DNA from: Ignelater luminosus
Lineage: Eukaryota; Arthropoda; Insecta; Coleoptera; Elateridae
NCBI GenBank assembly: GCA_011009095.1
Contig: VTPC01090685.1
Coordinates: forward strand, 9,869-73,868
DNA length: 64,000 nucleotides
Direction of reading: 5' to 3'
A model generated the notes under the pieces. It saw only the letters and a list, made by a program, of their open reading frames with translations. It searched no databases and had not been told where the DNA came from. A program made the translations under genes and the position numbers. Of this stretch, positions 11,500 through 22,419 are shown in pieces (the stretch's first letter is position 1; the number at the start of each line of letters is the position of its first letter).

Positions 11500-14400
11500 A
11501 TTTCAAGATTATCGATTATGACGAGCAGGATCTCTATCTCAGCATTCTAGTTGTATTCGCATTCTATTGTAGACTACTAAAAACAATTAATTATTGCTAG
11601 TTCAGCTCTCTTTACGTCCATCCAACAATAAAAATCTGTAAAATTAAAGGATAGCTCAGATAATACATCAAGTCGACAAAGTAGACAAAAATAACAAGGT
11701 ACTTACAATGTCCATATTGAAGCGTAACGTAACTTTAGTATACTACTTCGGTCCTTTGTTAGTTAATGGTGCACGTGCAATTCTGCATATGACAAGAAGA
11801 CCTAACTTAATTAAACAGAAAAACCTTACATTTGCATGATCATGAAGATTTACCACTAATGTGTTCCAAAAATATGTCGCAAGCGTGTATGATCTTCTAG
11901 AGTGCGGCGAAATTATAAAAAGAAGCAAAACAAGATATGTAAGTGCCTAAAAAAAGCAAAACTTGTAGGTTGATTCTGTATATTTTGCAAATTGGTCGAA
12001 GCTATTACTGTAAACATTCAATTTATATTCAGAATTTATGTATATTCAACCTCACTTCATTAATCTAAATAAAAGAAACGTTTAGTCTGCTATGAAATTA
12101 ATTTCGACTGTTTGACTAATTTTGTCACTATTCAGATAATCTTTGCACTTGGATATAACAAACCTCTAATTCTTTCTACATTACGTAAATGAAACTTAAA
12201 CTTTTGTCAAATGATTAATTACTAGTTTGATTGGCAGTTGTTTTTATTACTATTTACATTGAAAATGCGTGACTTAATGTTAATAATAGCACGTATACTG
12301 ATAATAAGCCTTTCCACGCAAATAATATCACAATAATTATTAAATGGGCATTATTCATTGGGGTTAGATGATAATCAATTGCACGATCATCTCGATTCTC
12401 TAGCTTCTTGTTATCACATGCCCTTTAGTCCGTGAACAAATAATTTGTATTTATCAGTTCACTCCTTTGTTGATAAATACATAATAATTTATTGATAAAT
12501 ATATAGTGTACTTTATTATGAAACGAAGTACGAGTACACGTGTTGAAATCAACACTTTATCATCATGCTGTATTGTAAATGACATAGATAACTTAGGTCT
12601 GAGGTTACCCTAACCTAAAATAAGCATTTGCTTAGAGAATCTTTCAAGAATTGCCATATGACTTTATAGAACATTTTCAAATTTTTAGTTATCTAGATAG
12701 CGTTGTTTAAAAGGTAACCAAACACTTACTTTTATTAACACCAAGCGACTTGCCACTTCTGGTATTGCCCATTAGTTAAGTTACTCTGAAAAGATTCAAC
12801 CGCCAAGTTCACTTTTAATTTTTCCCAAAGCAAAACCAAGCCTAAAAAATTCTTAAAAAATTATACTCAATTCAAATGGTGGTTGGTTGCCTTTCAAATA
12901 ACGCTACCCAATTCTTAAAGATTTACAATGTTAAATCAAAGACAGCTAGGCCAGTCTTTTTCAAAGTGTGCTTCACGAAGACAAGAGCGATACCCGCTAG
13001 TTCTTGTATTAAAAGTTTAAAAATATAGAATTTATTAAGTTTTTTTCGAGGTCGTCAGAAAGTAGGTTGGAGGTACTCACTCATAAGCTTCAAAATTTAA
13101 AAACTCCATGCAGGACTATACTTTTTGGTAAAAGGCCATAAGGAACAACTCTGACAAAACCCCTATATGCTTTTTATTGCATTAAAGACTTGGTCTCGAT
13201 GTAGAATGATTTTGACGTTGGAAAAGCTCTTTTCTGTCCTAAATCCCTCTTTGATCCTTATTAACTTTTTTATATATTTTTAAATTGAAACCCATAAGCC
13301 ATACCTTGAGACTGAGAGTAATAGATTTTTTAAGAGTATTTGCAGTTTCAAGAACTTTGGAATTTGCCATATCTCCATTAATTTCGAAATTTTTGAATAG
13401 TTTGAAGAAGCTCTCGATGAATAGGAATCATTGTTTAGTATATAGATCTAGAAATCGAAAAGACTTTAGTGCTTTGCCTTTTTAGACTCGGAAGAACTAA
13501 AGAGATAATATGTAGTAACACATTTGGAATCAACATTCTATCGAGTTTTCTTCTGTTTAGATATGCATGTGGAAACACTGGCAACATATCTTGAGCATTT
13601 AGAGATTCAATATTATTTTCAAATGTTTGACTTTATTGCTTTTTCTACTTTTACATTCACAGAAAGATTAGGTAATTTAGGAATGGTCATGGTAGCGTGA
13701 TCCTTTTTTTCGAGAGGCGTCTTGGTTTGTCGTTTTTTGGAAAGAAGGTGAGGGATTCAAGTATTATTTCGTATTTTTTTGCATTTTGGCATTTTTTCCA
13801 ACTACAAAAAGAGTGTTACATACTTACGTCTATTACTTATGCCTTAGTTTTAGTTTGAAACTGAGTATCGCGTTGCGTTTGGGATACTAATATCATATTA
13901 AATAAAGAACAGCTGATGATAAGACCCTGCCTGTCTTGGTAAGTAAAGGTAATTGGTTTGAGAATTTTTAGCTAGCCCAAAAAAGTTACTAGAACATCTG
14001 AATCTGGTATGGTTTCACAGCTACCAAGTAGGTAGTGCAAATGTAGTCTGGAATTTCTTTTGTATTTCCTGAATTGGAAAGTTTGTTTGGATATTTCTAA
14101 TAGAATCTTCTTCTTCTGATTCTTTACATTTTGGTTTGTAATAATCAAATCCAATCAGGCCAGATCAATAATTTAAAACAAAGATTAAATTATCTTTGTG
14201 TGTAAGTACGGTAAGAGTTTAATTGTCTGTCACTTATTGTTCTTTATCATGCGCATATCTAAACGTCTTCACTGCTGATGATAGAGATAATTCATCAATG
14301 AGATGCTAAAATTTGACCATGAGGTACTTAGTATTCTGAAACTATCCTTTGTGATTAATCACGACAATCAAAGAAACTACTATTTTGAAAATCCCAATTT

Positions 14401-15380
14401 ATGTATGTTTCATCCTAATAAGAAATGTTCCTTTTTGATAGAACTTGGACAATTCAAAAAGCACGTTACAAAGAAAAAATAGTTAATACCTTCTGCATTT
14501 TTATAATTAATCTAACTTTTTTGCAAAAATCTTTTGAGATAGTTTGTAATAGATCCAGATTTGGTGTGATGCAATTTTTTAAATTTGACGATTTCTGAGA
14601 AACTCTTTGGTCACTTATTTTAGGGTTAGAGGCCAAATAATTCTAGTCTATACTATAAAATTTGAAAACTTAAAATTGATTTGGTATTTATAAACATTAT
14701 AATAATTGCCATTAGAAAAGGCTACTATAAATTTATTAAATTAAAAACTGTAGAATAAATTGATTTATAAATTTTTTTAATACTCTAAAGAAATGTTTTG
14801 GTCATCATAATTGTTGTTTCAAAATACTATTCAATTTGATTCAATCAACCGCCCAGCTATTGTAATAAACCAGTGCCGAAATAATTCGATAAACCCTGTT
14901 TAACCTATGACGTAGAGAAGAAATTGATCGTCTGATAGATTCTTAAAGATGAATTTATAGTTAATTTAATATATTCAAGGGCAATATAAATTTGAAATGA
15001 ATATAACGTAATCTACGAAACAATGTAATAATCAGCTATTAAACCAAAATAGTTCCTAATTTAATGTGTATCAAGATTTATTTAGCCGTGAATAATTATT
15101 TAAACTCAAAAGGTGTACACATTCTTCATGAATGTGCCTGGGAAGAATCATACACAATCGTATTGTTTTTAAAAAGTATTGATAAGATAAACTATTATCA
15201 TACCTGTAAATATGGATTTGGTATATGAATACAATCATTGATCTAGAGTTTGAAACTTGTATTATTATTATTTGTTTTTTTTGTTCCATTATTCATTATG
15301 TTTATCTATCTACTTTGCTTAGTAACAATGAATCAAATTTTTCCATTTTAAATATATTACAAAAATAAAGTAATTTGAAG
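11500..15380. other. AT-rich noncoding DNA
   Basis: No gene or transposon protein recognised. Around 12465-12510 there are several short repeats of TTGATAAATA type. Open frames here are short and unlike any family. Confidence 0.5.
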
Positions 15381-15384
15381 TAAT

Positions 15385-15390
15385 TTTATT
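15385..15390 (-). other. Candidate polyadenylation signal for the 740-residue LRR gene
   Basis: AATAAA on the minus strand lies about 245 bases past the stop codon of the LRR gene. It is one of several possible hexamers in this AT-rich 3' flank, so the choice is tentative. Confidence 0.35.
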
Positions 15391-15634
15391 CTGTTTAAAT
15401 ACAGTTACATTTAACATACCCTGCGAAAGGTAGAGTTACGTATATCTATCTATGTCTACTATAAAACTATTATTATAAGCACCAATATAGTTAAGTTATA
15501 TTAACACATGATTAAAATATACATCAGTGATTTCATTTCTCATATAAAATATAACACAAGCTAATACTACTACAACTGTTTAATGTCCTAAACTAAAAAC
15601 GAATTAAATTTATATTCATCTCAAAAATTAAAAT

Positions 15635-17857
15635 TTACACTACTGACTTTGGTGAATTGCTATGAATTGGCACATGTTGCTTCCTAGTAACAATAGGAGT
15701 AAATGGTTCAGACTTGTCCTCGGATAATGGTTGATATACAGAACCACTATGTTTCTTCAATTTCCCATTAGTACTCCATTGTGGAATTTTAATATGTGGA
15801 AGATTCACGTGACGTGGCAACATTCTTGCTCTTAACAGTAACAGCATAATATTAGCAGCAATAACCAAAACAGACAAAGCAGTAAATATAAATACTAAAG
15901 TAGGCCATAAAAATGAATAACGAGAGCGAGTTTCTTTACGAAAATGAGTCGATTCTAAAGCCAATTCCGAAATATCTATTTCTGCTTCATCTAACAATCG
16001 TTTGATAGTATTGTTCTTCATTTTGTTATCGGAATTGTCAAGGTGTGCCGAATCTTCTTCGCTATCAAAATACGCATAGACGTCATAATCATCATCCGTT
16101 AGCATATCTTCGTTTTCCTTTTTCGATGGTATCATATTAATTTCTTCTTCTTCTTCATCTTTGTCCTCCTGTTTTTCTTCGATGTCGAAAATATGTTCAT
16201 CGTCGCATCTTTGTCTTGCCAAATCTCTCCACGATGAAGCTCTATTGTTTGGATACACAAATTTACCAGTCAATAAGGTACTAATAGGTTCGTGAGTTTT
16301 CCACGTAGGTAGAGCGGATGCTGGAGATACTTCGTGTTCACTTAACCAAGTAATAGCATCTCGAAGATTTAGATCGCATTGTAAGGGATTATTGGATACG
16401 TCTAATACTTGTAGGGAAGGAGTAACTTGTAAATCCGCAGGAGTAATGGATGTGATAGAGTTATTCGCGATATTCAATTGTACTAAAGAGGATATCTTTC
16501 CTTTTACGGGTTGTTTCCAAAGAAGTTGAAGCTTGCAGAAAGTAAGATCGAGTACTTTTAAAACTCTGTTATTATGGAATAAGTTTGCATCTAAAGTTGA
16601 AATTGGATTTCCGGTCAAAACCAATTTTGATAAAGCGGTCGACTTCATAAACGAAAGAGGATTCAAAATAGTGATGTTGTTGTAAGATAAATCAAGTTCT
16701 ATCAAACTAGGAAGATATTGAATAGCCGTAAGATTTATTCCGTTTAACTGATTGTTTGATAAATTAAGAATTATTACAGCAGGCAAATGTTTGAAACTAT
16801 CTGCTGGTAATAATCTAAGACTGCAATTTTTACACGACAAGAAATATGTTTCAAAACTTTCGTAATTACATATTAATTTGGGCATTGCTGTGAAATTATT
16901 ATTATCCAAAATAACTTTCTGAAGTCTACAATTTGAAGAAAATATCTTGGAATCCAAAGATGTTAATTCATTATTAGATAAGTCGACATACTCTAAGTCT
17001 TCCATTTTCTCAAAAGCATTCTTTGAAAAATTTATTCTGTTATTACTCAAATCTAAATAACTAAGCAAATTCAATTCCTTGCTTAATTTCTCGCTAAAAT
17101 AGTCAAGCTTCAATGATTTTAATACAAGTTTTTCTAATTCTGAGTGAATATTGATATCGAAAGTTTTTAAAGGATTGTTAGTTAAATCTAAGGTAACTAA
17201 TTCCGTATTATCCTTGAAAGTATCCGGATGTAAGTTAGAAATATTATTATCCGACAGAATAAGAACTTCTAAATCAAGTAATGTAGAAAATGCCAATTCA
17301 TCGATTTTCGATATATTATTATTCGCGAGGTTTAGGTAAGTTAAACGGGGAAGGTTTATAAAATTTGTTTTGGTCACCGCTTTTAATTTACATCCAGATA
17401 AATTGAGTTCTTTTAAAGAAGTGGATTTCACGTTCTCAAAGGTGCTCAACGTACTGTTAGTGATGCTTACGATCGTTAAGTTGGTAGCGCTCGCGAAAGC
17501 AAGTGGATCGTCGATGGTAGGAATGTTCGAATTTACAACATGAAATGTTGATAAAAAGGATATTCCTGTAAAGGCTGTTTTAGCTATTTCGAGGATCGTT
17601 GCATTATTGATAGAAATGGAATTAACATGGTGTAGTCCGGTAACGTTAAATGGTTGGCCTTTCAGAATTAATGGTACCTTTGGATGGGCAATATTCAATA
17701 TTTTGATGTGCTCTCCAAAAGAATCGAAGTTTAACGAGTCGCAGACGGCTACAGATGTCTCGCTGCAGTTGCAACCTTTAGAACAATGGCTAAGGGTTGG
17801 AACTAGTAGGGCCGCCACGATTACCAGAATGGTAATTAGTAATTTATTGCGCAACAT
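15635..17857 (-). CDS. LRR type I transmembrane protein, 740 residues
   Basis: A single coding exon. Residues 1-25 form a hydrophobic signal peptide. An LRR N-cap follows, with the cysteine pattern C-x3-C-x-C (CSKGCNC) and a fourth cysteine. About 15 LRRs follow (roughly 75-500), with repeated LxxLxLSxNxI motifs and many N-x-S/T glycosylation sites. After NNPLQCDLNLRDAITWL the C-cap is atypical and lacks the usual CxC pair. A very acidic stem (about 560-645, runs of D and E) precedes one membrane helix (about 650-675) and a 65-residue cytoplasmic tail with SVYQPL. The protein is predicted to sit at the plasma membrane with its LRRs outside. The start codon lies 36 bases inside an exon whose acceptor is at 17893. 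The gene faces the windpipe-like gene head to head. No ligand or specific orthologue can be named; family assignment is sure, function unknown. Confidence 0.93.
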   Translation of the reverse strand: MLRNKLLITILVIVAALLVPTLSHCSKGCNCSETSVAVCDSLNFDSFGEHIKILNIAHPKVPLILKGQPFNVTGLHHVNSISINNATILEIAKTAFTGISFLSTFHVVNSNIPTIDDPLAFASATNLTIVSITNSTLSTFENVKSTSLKELNLSGCKLKAVTKTNFINLPRLTYLNLANNNISKIDELAFSTLLDLEVLILSDNNISNLHPDTFKDNTELVTLDLTNNPLKTFDINIHSELEKLVLKSLKLDYFSEKLSKELNLLSYLDLSNNRINFSKNAFEKMEDLEYVDLSNNELTSLDSKIFSSNCRLQKVILDNNNFTAMPKLICNYESFETYFLSCKNCSLRLLPADSFKHLPAVIILNLSNNQLNGINLTAIQYLPSLIELDLSYNNITILNPLSFMKSTALSKLVLTGNPISTLDANLFHNNRVLKVLDLTFCKLQLLWKQPVKGKISSLVQLNIANNSITSITPADLQVTPSLQVLDVSNNPLQCDLNLRDAITWLSEHEVSPASALPTWKTHEPISTLLTGKFVYPNNRASSWRDLARQRCDDEHIFDIEEKQEDKDEEEEEINMIPSKKENEDMLTDDDYDVYAYFDSEEDSAHLDNSDNKMKNNTIKRLLDEAEIDISELALESTHFRKETRSRYSFLWPTLVFIFTALSVLVIAANIMLLLLRARMLPRHVNLPHIKIPQWSTNGKLKKHSGSVYQPLSEDKSEPFTPIVTRKQHVPIHSNSPKSVV

Positions 17858-17892
17858 CGCGCTTAGCTTGGTTATTCTTCACTTTGTTTATC

Positions 17893-18299
17893 CTAAAATC
17901 AAACAGTTTTATTTTACGGGTGGAAATTAAAATAAGTAAATGCGTAAATTAATTATAACGTAGCTAAAAAGATAGTAAATAACTTAAGTAGTACCTTGAA
18001 ATGTACATAACATATATTTTTTAAGTCCAGGAAGATACTAATGTGTAATGTAAGTCGTTATCTACGTAGATAAGAAATGTTTATTTAACAAACCAAGCCA
18101 CGTAGCAGACAAAAATAATTTGGTTAGAAATTTAATTTAGTTTTTTGACGTTTGTTGTTTTTTATGTTAAGTTGTTATAGGTTAGTTCTTCTGCGCCCGT
18201 CCTTGAATAAATGCAAGGTGCGCACTTCTTGTAACTACTTGTTGCTAACTAAACACAGTAGAAATATTCGAATAAACAATAAAATATCATGAAACTTAC
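17893..18299 (-). other. 5' UTR intron of the 740-residue LRR gene
   Basis: On the minus strand the sequence AATATAG/GTAAGTTTC gives a near-consensus donor at 18299, and TTTGATTTTAG/GATAAAC gives an acceptor at 17893, just upstream of the start codon. The inferred 5' noncoding exon therefore ends at 18300 and runs back towards about 18430. Confidence 0.6.
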
Positions 18300-18430
18300 C
18301 TATATTTCACAAATTGTTAACAAAAGTTGTTTCTATACGATGTAAAATACAAAACACAACTGCTGCTTGTTAATCAAACGAAGCTTCGATGTATTTTACA
18401 ATACCGACAGCAAATTCCGCCTATTGTCGA

Positions 18431-18790
18431 CGTACTTGGTCAGGTGAGACGACCGACTACGACCAGGTAGGTAGGTAGATATACCTGGTTCACGTGACCA
18501 TCAGAACTTGCTGCCGAGCTGCTAAAGGCGAAATAAAAAAGAATGGCGGGCCGCAGAATTATGAAAATTTTGTATATCAGAATAACCGGAAGAAGTTCAT
18601 CGATAACCAACGTTGTACCGTTAGGGATCCTTTTCGATTTCAGCAAATCGTTAGAATTTCGCAAGTTTTGTACTCCTGCAGTTCTAACAATTGTACGCGC
18701 GCCCCTCGTTTGTGACCTGGATTTCCCCTCTCCGGCCACGTTAATTCAAAACATCGGCCGTGAATCATAGTGTTGTGTCTTTAGCATCGC
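18431..18790. promoter_or_regulatory. Candidate shared promoter of the divergent LRR gene pair
   Basis: This interval separates the inferred 5' exons of the minus-strand LRR gene (ending 18300) and the plus-strand windpipe-like gene (ending 18933). It is richer in C, G and CpG than the surrounding DNA (for example near 18530-18570 and 18695-18770). No TATA box is evident. The assignment rests on gene orientation, spacing and composition. Confidence 0.45.
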
Positions 18791-18933
18791 GCGATGCAAT
18801 ATTACACCCTGATAACTGTGTAATGTGGTCGAGTTCAAGTTATAGCAGTAAGATTGACATGCGAATGCAGTAATCATCAGCGTGAGCTTGTGAATGGTCA
18901 TCAAGATAGAGTGTTCAAAAATAAAAACACCCG

Positions 18934-20076
18934 GTGAGTTTTTTCTTTTGCTAGCAACCCCTCCGCATACAAACCCGATAAGAAACCACTAGATAAACGT
19001 TGTGGAATAACCTCTGTAGTTGTTTGTCAATTTTGTCAAGCGAGAGAAGTGAAATTTCGTTCTTTAAATTAGGGACTTTCTATATTCGTATTTAAGTACA
19101 AGTTACTTAAATGCAATTTTCTAACTCGCACTACACAGGACAGTTAATAAGCCGGCAGCGGTAGAAACTTAATTGGTAATTGAAATTTACTTATCGTTAC
19201 TAATATTTAGACTTTGGATTTAAGACTTAAATTGTGTTGGTCGCTATGTTTAAGTTTGCATGCATACAAGTGTTTGTTTTACGTCACTAAGTAACTTGAA
19301 TATATTATACCACAGGTAGCGGTCATGAAATAATGTCCGACGGGTTTCGCTTTTTATATTCGTGCGTAAACGTGTGAATTCGATTTTGTGCATCACTGCA
19401 ATTATTTTCCACCGCTTCAAATAAACAAATTGTCTCCTTACTTCTTTTAATACTCGAAGGCTTCTGACGCGACTTAAACTAAAATTGTGTCGTACTTAAA
19501 GGGCTTATCAGGTAGATACTTCTTGTTGCAACTGGACTGTTGACATTGACATACTTAATTTTCACTATTTGCGACGCCGCCGTCACTTATCGAATTGTAT
19601 GTCGTTGGGAGGCACATGATTGCCCACTAGCGAATGATCGCCGTTCCGGAGATTATCGTTCAAAGTTCCATTTGATTTGCTGTGCCCGAATGCGTCAGAA
19701 ACTTTATAATTCCCATTCAAATTCCTTTTTAAAACGTGTAGTATATCATCCATGTCGTCAGAATATTAAACAGTCTTATCTCGATCGCTATCCTATCACA
19801 GTTTGTTGATGTAGTTCAAATTATTTTATTACGGTGTCTATATCTTCATGTTGTCGGCCATTATTGCTTAATTTATTCTTAGATTTTAACATTTCCTTAA
19901 TAGTTAATTGTAAGTTTATATAATTCTTATTTAAGACATTAACCTAAATTGGTTCAATCGAAGTTACGCGATCCTTTAGAGTAGGAACGAATTACAACCG
20001 ATCTTATCTACGGGCGTGTCGACACAATTTCCTTTAATTCTTACATGTTTAGTTTAATGTATGTGATTTTTTACAG
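18934..20076 (+). other. 5' UTR intron of the windpipe-like gene
   Basis: The donor CACCCG/GTGAGT at 18934 and the acceptor GATTTTTTACAG/GAAGGC ending at 20076 fit an intron separating a noncoding first exon from the coding exon. The acceptor falls inside the longest open frame. The 13 codons before the ATG at 20084 are therefore likely intronic or UTR. Confidence 0.6.
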
Positions 20077-20083
20077 GAAGGCA

Positions 20084-21826
20084 ATGATAATGTGGACGTT
20101 CTTCGGGCTGTTACTGCTTACAAATGGGATTTTGGGTGCACCCGTCTCGTCATGCCCCAAATCGTGTTCTTGTGCCGCACGAGAAATTTACCTGGAAGTC
20201 CACTGTAAATCGTTCAACGGCCTGAAGAAATCTCAGCTGTCGCCGGAACAAATAACTGCAATAGTGGCCCTCGACGTAAACGGTTCTACAACAAAGGCTA
20301 ATCCGGACCTAAGTCACCTTCACCACTTAAAACGTTTAACTTTGACTTCTAACAAAATACAGGAAATAGTTGTAGCTCATTTACCTAAGTCGTTAGAATA
20401 TTTGGATTTATCGAAAAATTTCATCACACATCCGCCGCAAGCCTTAGAGCTACTTCCTGCTTTAAAAGAAGTGAATTTATTTGGAAATCCGATTTCATGT
20501 AGTTGTGCTTCACTTGCTGTACGAGATATACTTTTAGAAAGAGGCGTAACTGTTGCGAAACGCGTAAAATGTGAATCTCCAGAAAATCTTCGCGGAAAAG
20601 AGTGGTTGACTACTACGTGTGATCAAAATGTCGAAAATTTGTTCGGTGAAATGCAAGGTGACGCGCCTTACGAGGGTTCTGGCTCTGGTGATGTCGATCT
20701 AGTAACCGATAACGAACCTACAGAAAAAGGTAATAAATGGGATACATCGATCGAAGATGAATTTATCCCTGTCAGTACTTCTTCTCCATCACCGGTAGAA
20801 CTAACAACTGCCGAAACAGAGTTTGAAGGAAGTGGCGATGGAAACGAATCGACAACGGAGGTTGTCGTTTTGGAAGAAAAACAAGAATTGTCCACAGTTG
20901 CTCCCGATTATGAAGATGATGATGATGAAGAAGAAAATTACGACTATCTCCAAACAGATGAGCCGGAGGTAACTGAACCCCCTGCGGTAACAATGGATAT
21001 GTCCCTTTTAAATAGAGGTGTTGTAAAGGCATGTAATTTCAATTGCTCTACTCCGTCACCGTTAGGCCATTCGAATGATACTGACGTTCTACCAGCGCCT
21101 GGATTTAAAGAAGCAATTGAAATAGTGGTGAATGACATCTTTGGAAATGCAGAGACAACTACAACTACTACGACTACTTCAACTACGACTCTTACCACTA
21201 CTTCTACGGAAGCCGAAAAAGAAAAGGAAACTATTACAACAGATAAAAATGGTACCTTGACAGATGCCGAATTAATCGAAGATGACCTTAATGTTAAAGA
21301 CAGAAAGGAAAATATAGAGGAGCCTGCTAAACAATCAAACAGTACTTTCATATTTTTAGCCGTTTTACTTCTGGTGATAATTTGTTTAGTTATATACGCA
21401 ATCGTAAAGAAACGATCGATAAATCGAAGTCGCCAACTTCAGCCTAATAGGCCAGAGGAAAAAGAAAAGATTCCCGAAGAAGTGGAATTGATTAAGAAAG
21501 TTAACGCAGAGACTGATAAGCCTAATGGCACTCACGAAACGATTCCTTTAATGAATGGTCACAACGAAAATCAACATAAGACTGCCGAAGAAGCCTTGCC
21601 ACCCGATGCAAACGATGCATCAAAACAAGGAGAAGAATACGAGGACGTGGAGCTGCGACCAAAGAAAGCAGAACAGAAAAACCTCTTAACTCCGGAAGCT
21701 AAACGCGTTACCATTAAGGCTAGCGAAATTCCAAACTCCACACCTAAAACGCCGATTTTAGTCACACGTCATGTGAATAGTGATGGAAGCGTTGTCACAA
21801 CTCCAAACGTCGATCAAAACGTGTAG
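20084..21826 (+). CDS. wdp: Windpipe-like LRR transmembrane proteoglycan, 580 residues
   Basis: The start at 20084 was chosen because a splice acceptor lies just upstream and a signal peptide follows directly (residues 1 to about 18, FFGLLLL). An LRR N-cap (CPKSCSC), a few LRRs (LKRLTLTSNKIQEI, LEYLDLSKNFI) and a C-cap (GNPISCSCA to TTTC) occupy about residues 24-180. The long stem contains Ser-Gly motifs set in acidic sequence: EGSGSGD near 198 and EGSGDG near 249. These are typical glycosaminoglycan attachment sites. An acidic DDDDEEE run and a threonine-rich, mucin-like stretch (about 358-375) follow. One membrane helix spans about 421-441, and the tail is long and charged. Drosophila Windpipe is an LRR chondroitin sulphate proteoglycan with this layout, linked to control of signalling and tracheal growth. 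The orthology call is from architecture and tail motifs, not an alignment. Confidence 0.75.
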   Translation: MIMWTFFGLLLLTNGILGAPVSSCPKSCSCAAREIYLEVHCKSFNGLKKSQLSPEQITAIVALDVNGSTTKANPDLSHLHHLKRLTLTSNKIQEIVVAHLPKSLEYLDLSKNFITHPPQALELLPALKEVNLFGNPISCSCASLAVRDILLERGVTVAKRVKCESPENLRGKEWLTTTCDQNVENLFGEMQGDAPYEGSGSGDVDLVTDNEPTEKGNKWDTSIEDEFIPVSTSSPSPVELTTAETEFEGSGDGNESTTEVVVLEEKQELSTVAPDYEDDDDEEENYDYLQTDEPEVTEPPAVTMDMSLLNRGVVKACNFNCSTPSPLGHSNDTDVLPAPGFKEAIEIVVNDIFGNAETTTTTTTTSTTTLTTTSTEAEKEKETITTDKNGTLTDAELIEDDLNVKDRKENIEEPAKQSNSTFIFLAVLLLVIICLVIYAIVKKRSINRSRQLQPNRPEEKEKIPEEVELIKKVNAETDKPNGTHETIPLMNGHNENQHKTAEEALPPDANDASKQGEEYEDVELRPKKAEQKNLLTPEAKRVTIKASEIPNSTPKTPILVTRHVNSDGSVVTTPNVDQNV

Positions 21827-22395
21827 TGTTTTAATGAGTCCAAATTCTGATCCTTAGTGTATTAATAATCGAGTATATATGTGATAATCAAATGTAAATT
21901 ACGTTGTTCCTAAGGTGCAGTGGCCTTTTATCCTCAGTAATGTGTTGGCTATGTAGTGCCCTATAGACATTGCGAACTGCTGTTTTCTAATTTTATGATT
22001 AATTATTTAGGAATCGACTGAAACTCGATTTTTTACATTGTTTTTTTTTTGTAAAATGTTAAGTAATTGTTTATCTAGTATTACCAAAGGAAACCTCTAT
22101 TTGCAGTTTCGTTATTTTATATTGATATATCTTAATGCGACGTTTTATTTTCGAATAGATTTTTTAAAGTATATTATAAATTCGTAATACAGTTGTGTTG
22201 TATTTATCAAACGTTATTAAACAATTTACTTCCATTTGATTTGTGCATTTCTTGTTCTGTTAGTAACTATTTTTTACTGCCCCACATTCACGGCCTTGAA
22301 ATTATGCAATTCAAGTCGAGGTGATCAAATTTTTCATTTAACCTTCATCTAAAACAACGCTGTTACTACTTTAAATGAGTCATTATTTTTATTTG

Positions 22396-22401
22396 AATAA
22401 A
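22396..22401 (+). other. Candidate polyadenylation signal for the windpipe-like gene
   Basis: AATAAA lies about 570 bases after the stop codon. An ATTAAA near 22216 is an alternative, shorter 3' end. Confidence 0.35.
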
Positions 22402-22419
22402 AGCTCAAGTAACTAGCAT

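Noticed and set aside
20668-21351. Several antisense open frames of 75-135 codons across the windpipe-like gene
   Set aside because: They are shadows of the plus-strand coding exon, caused by its Thr- and acid-rich codons.
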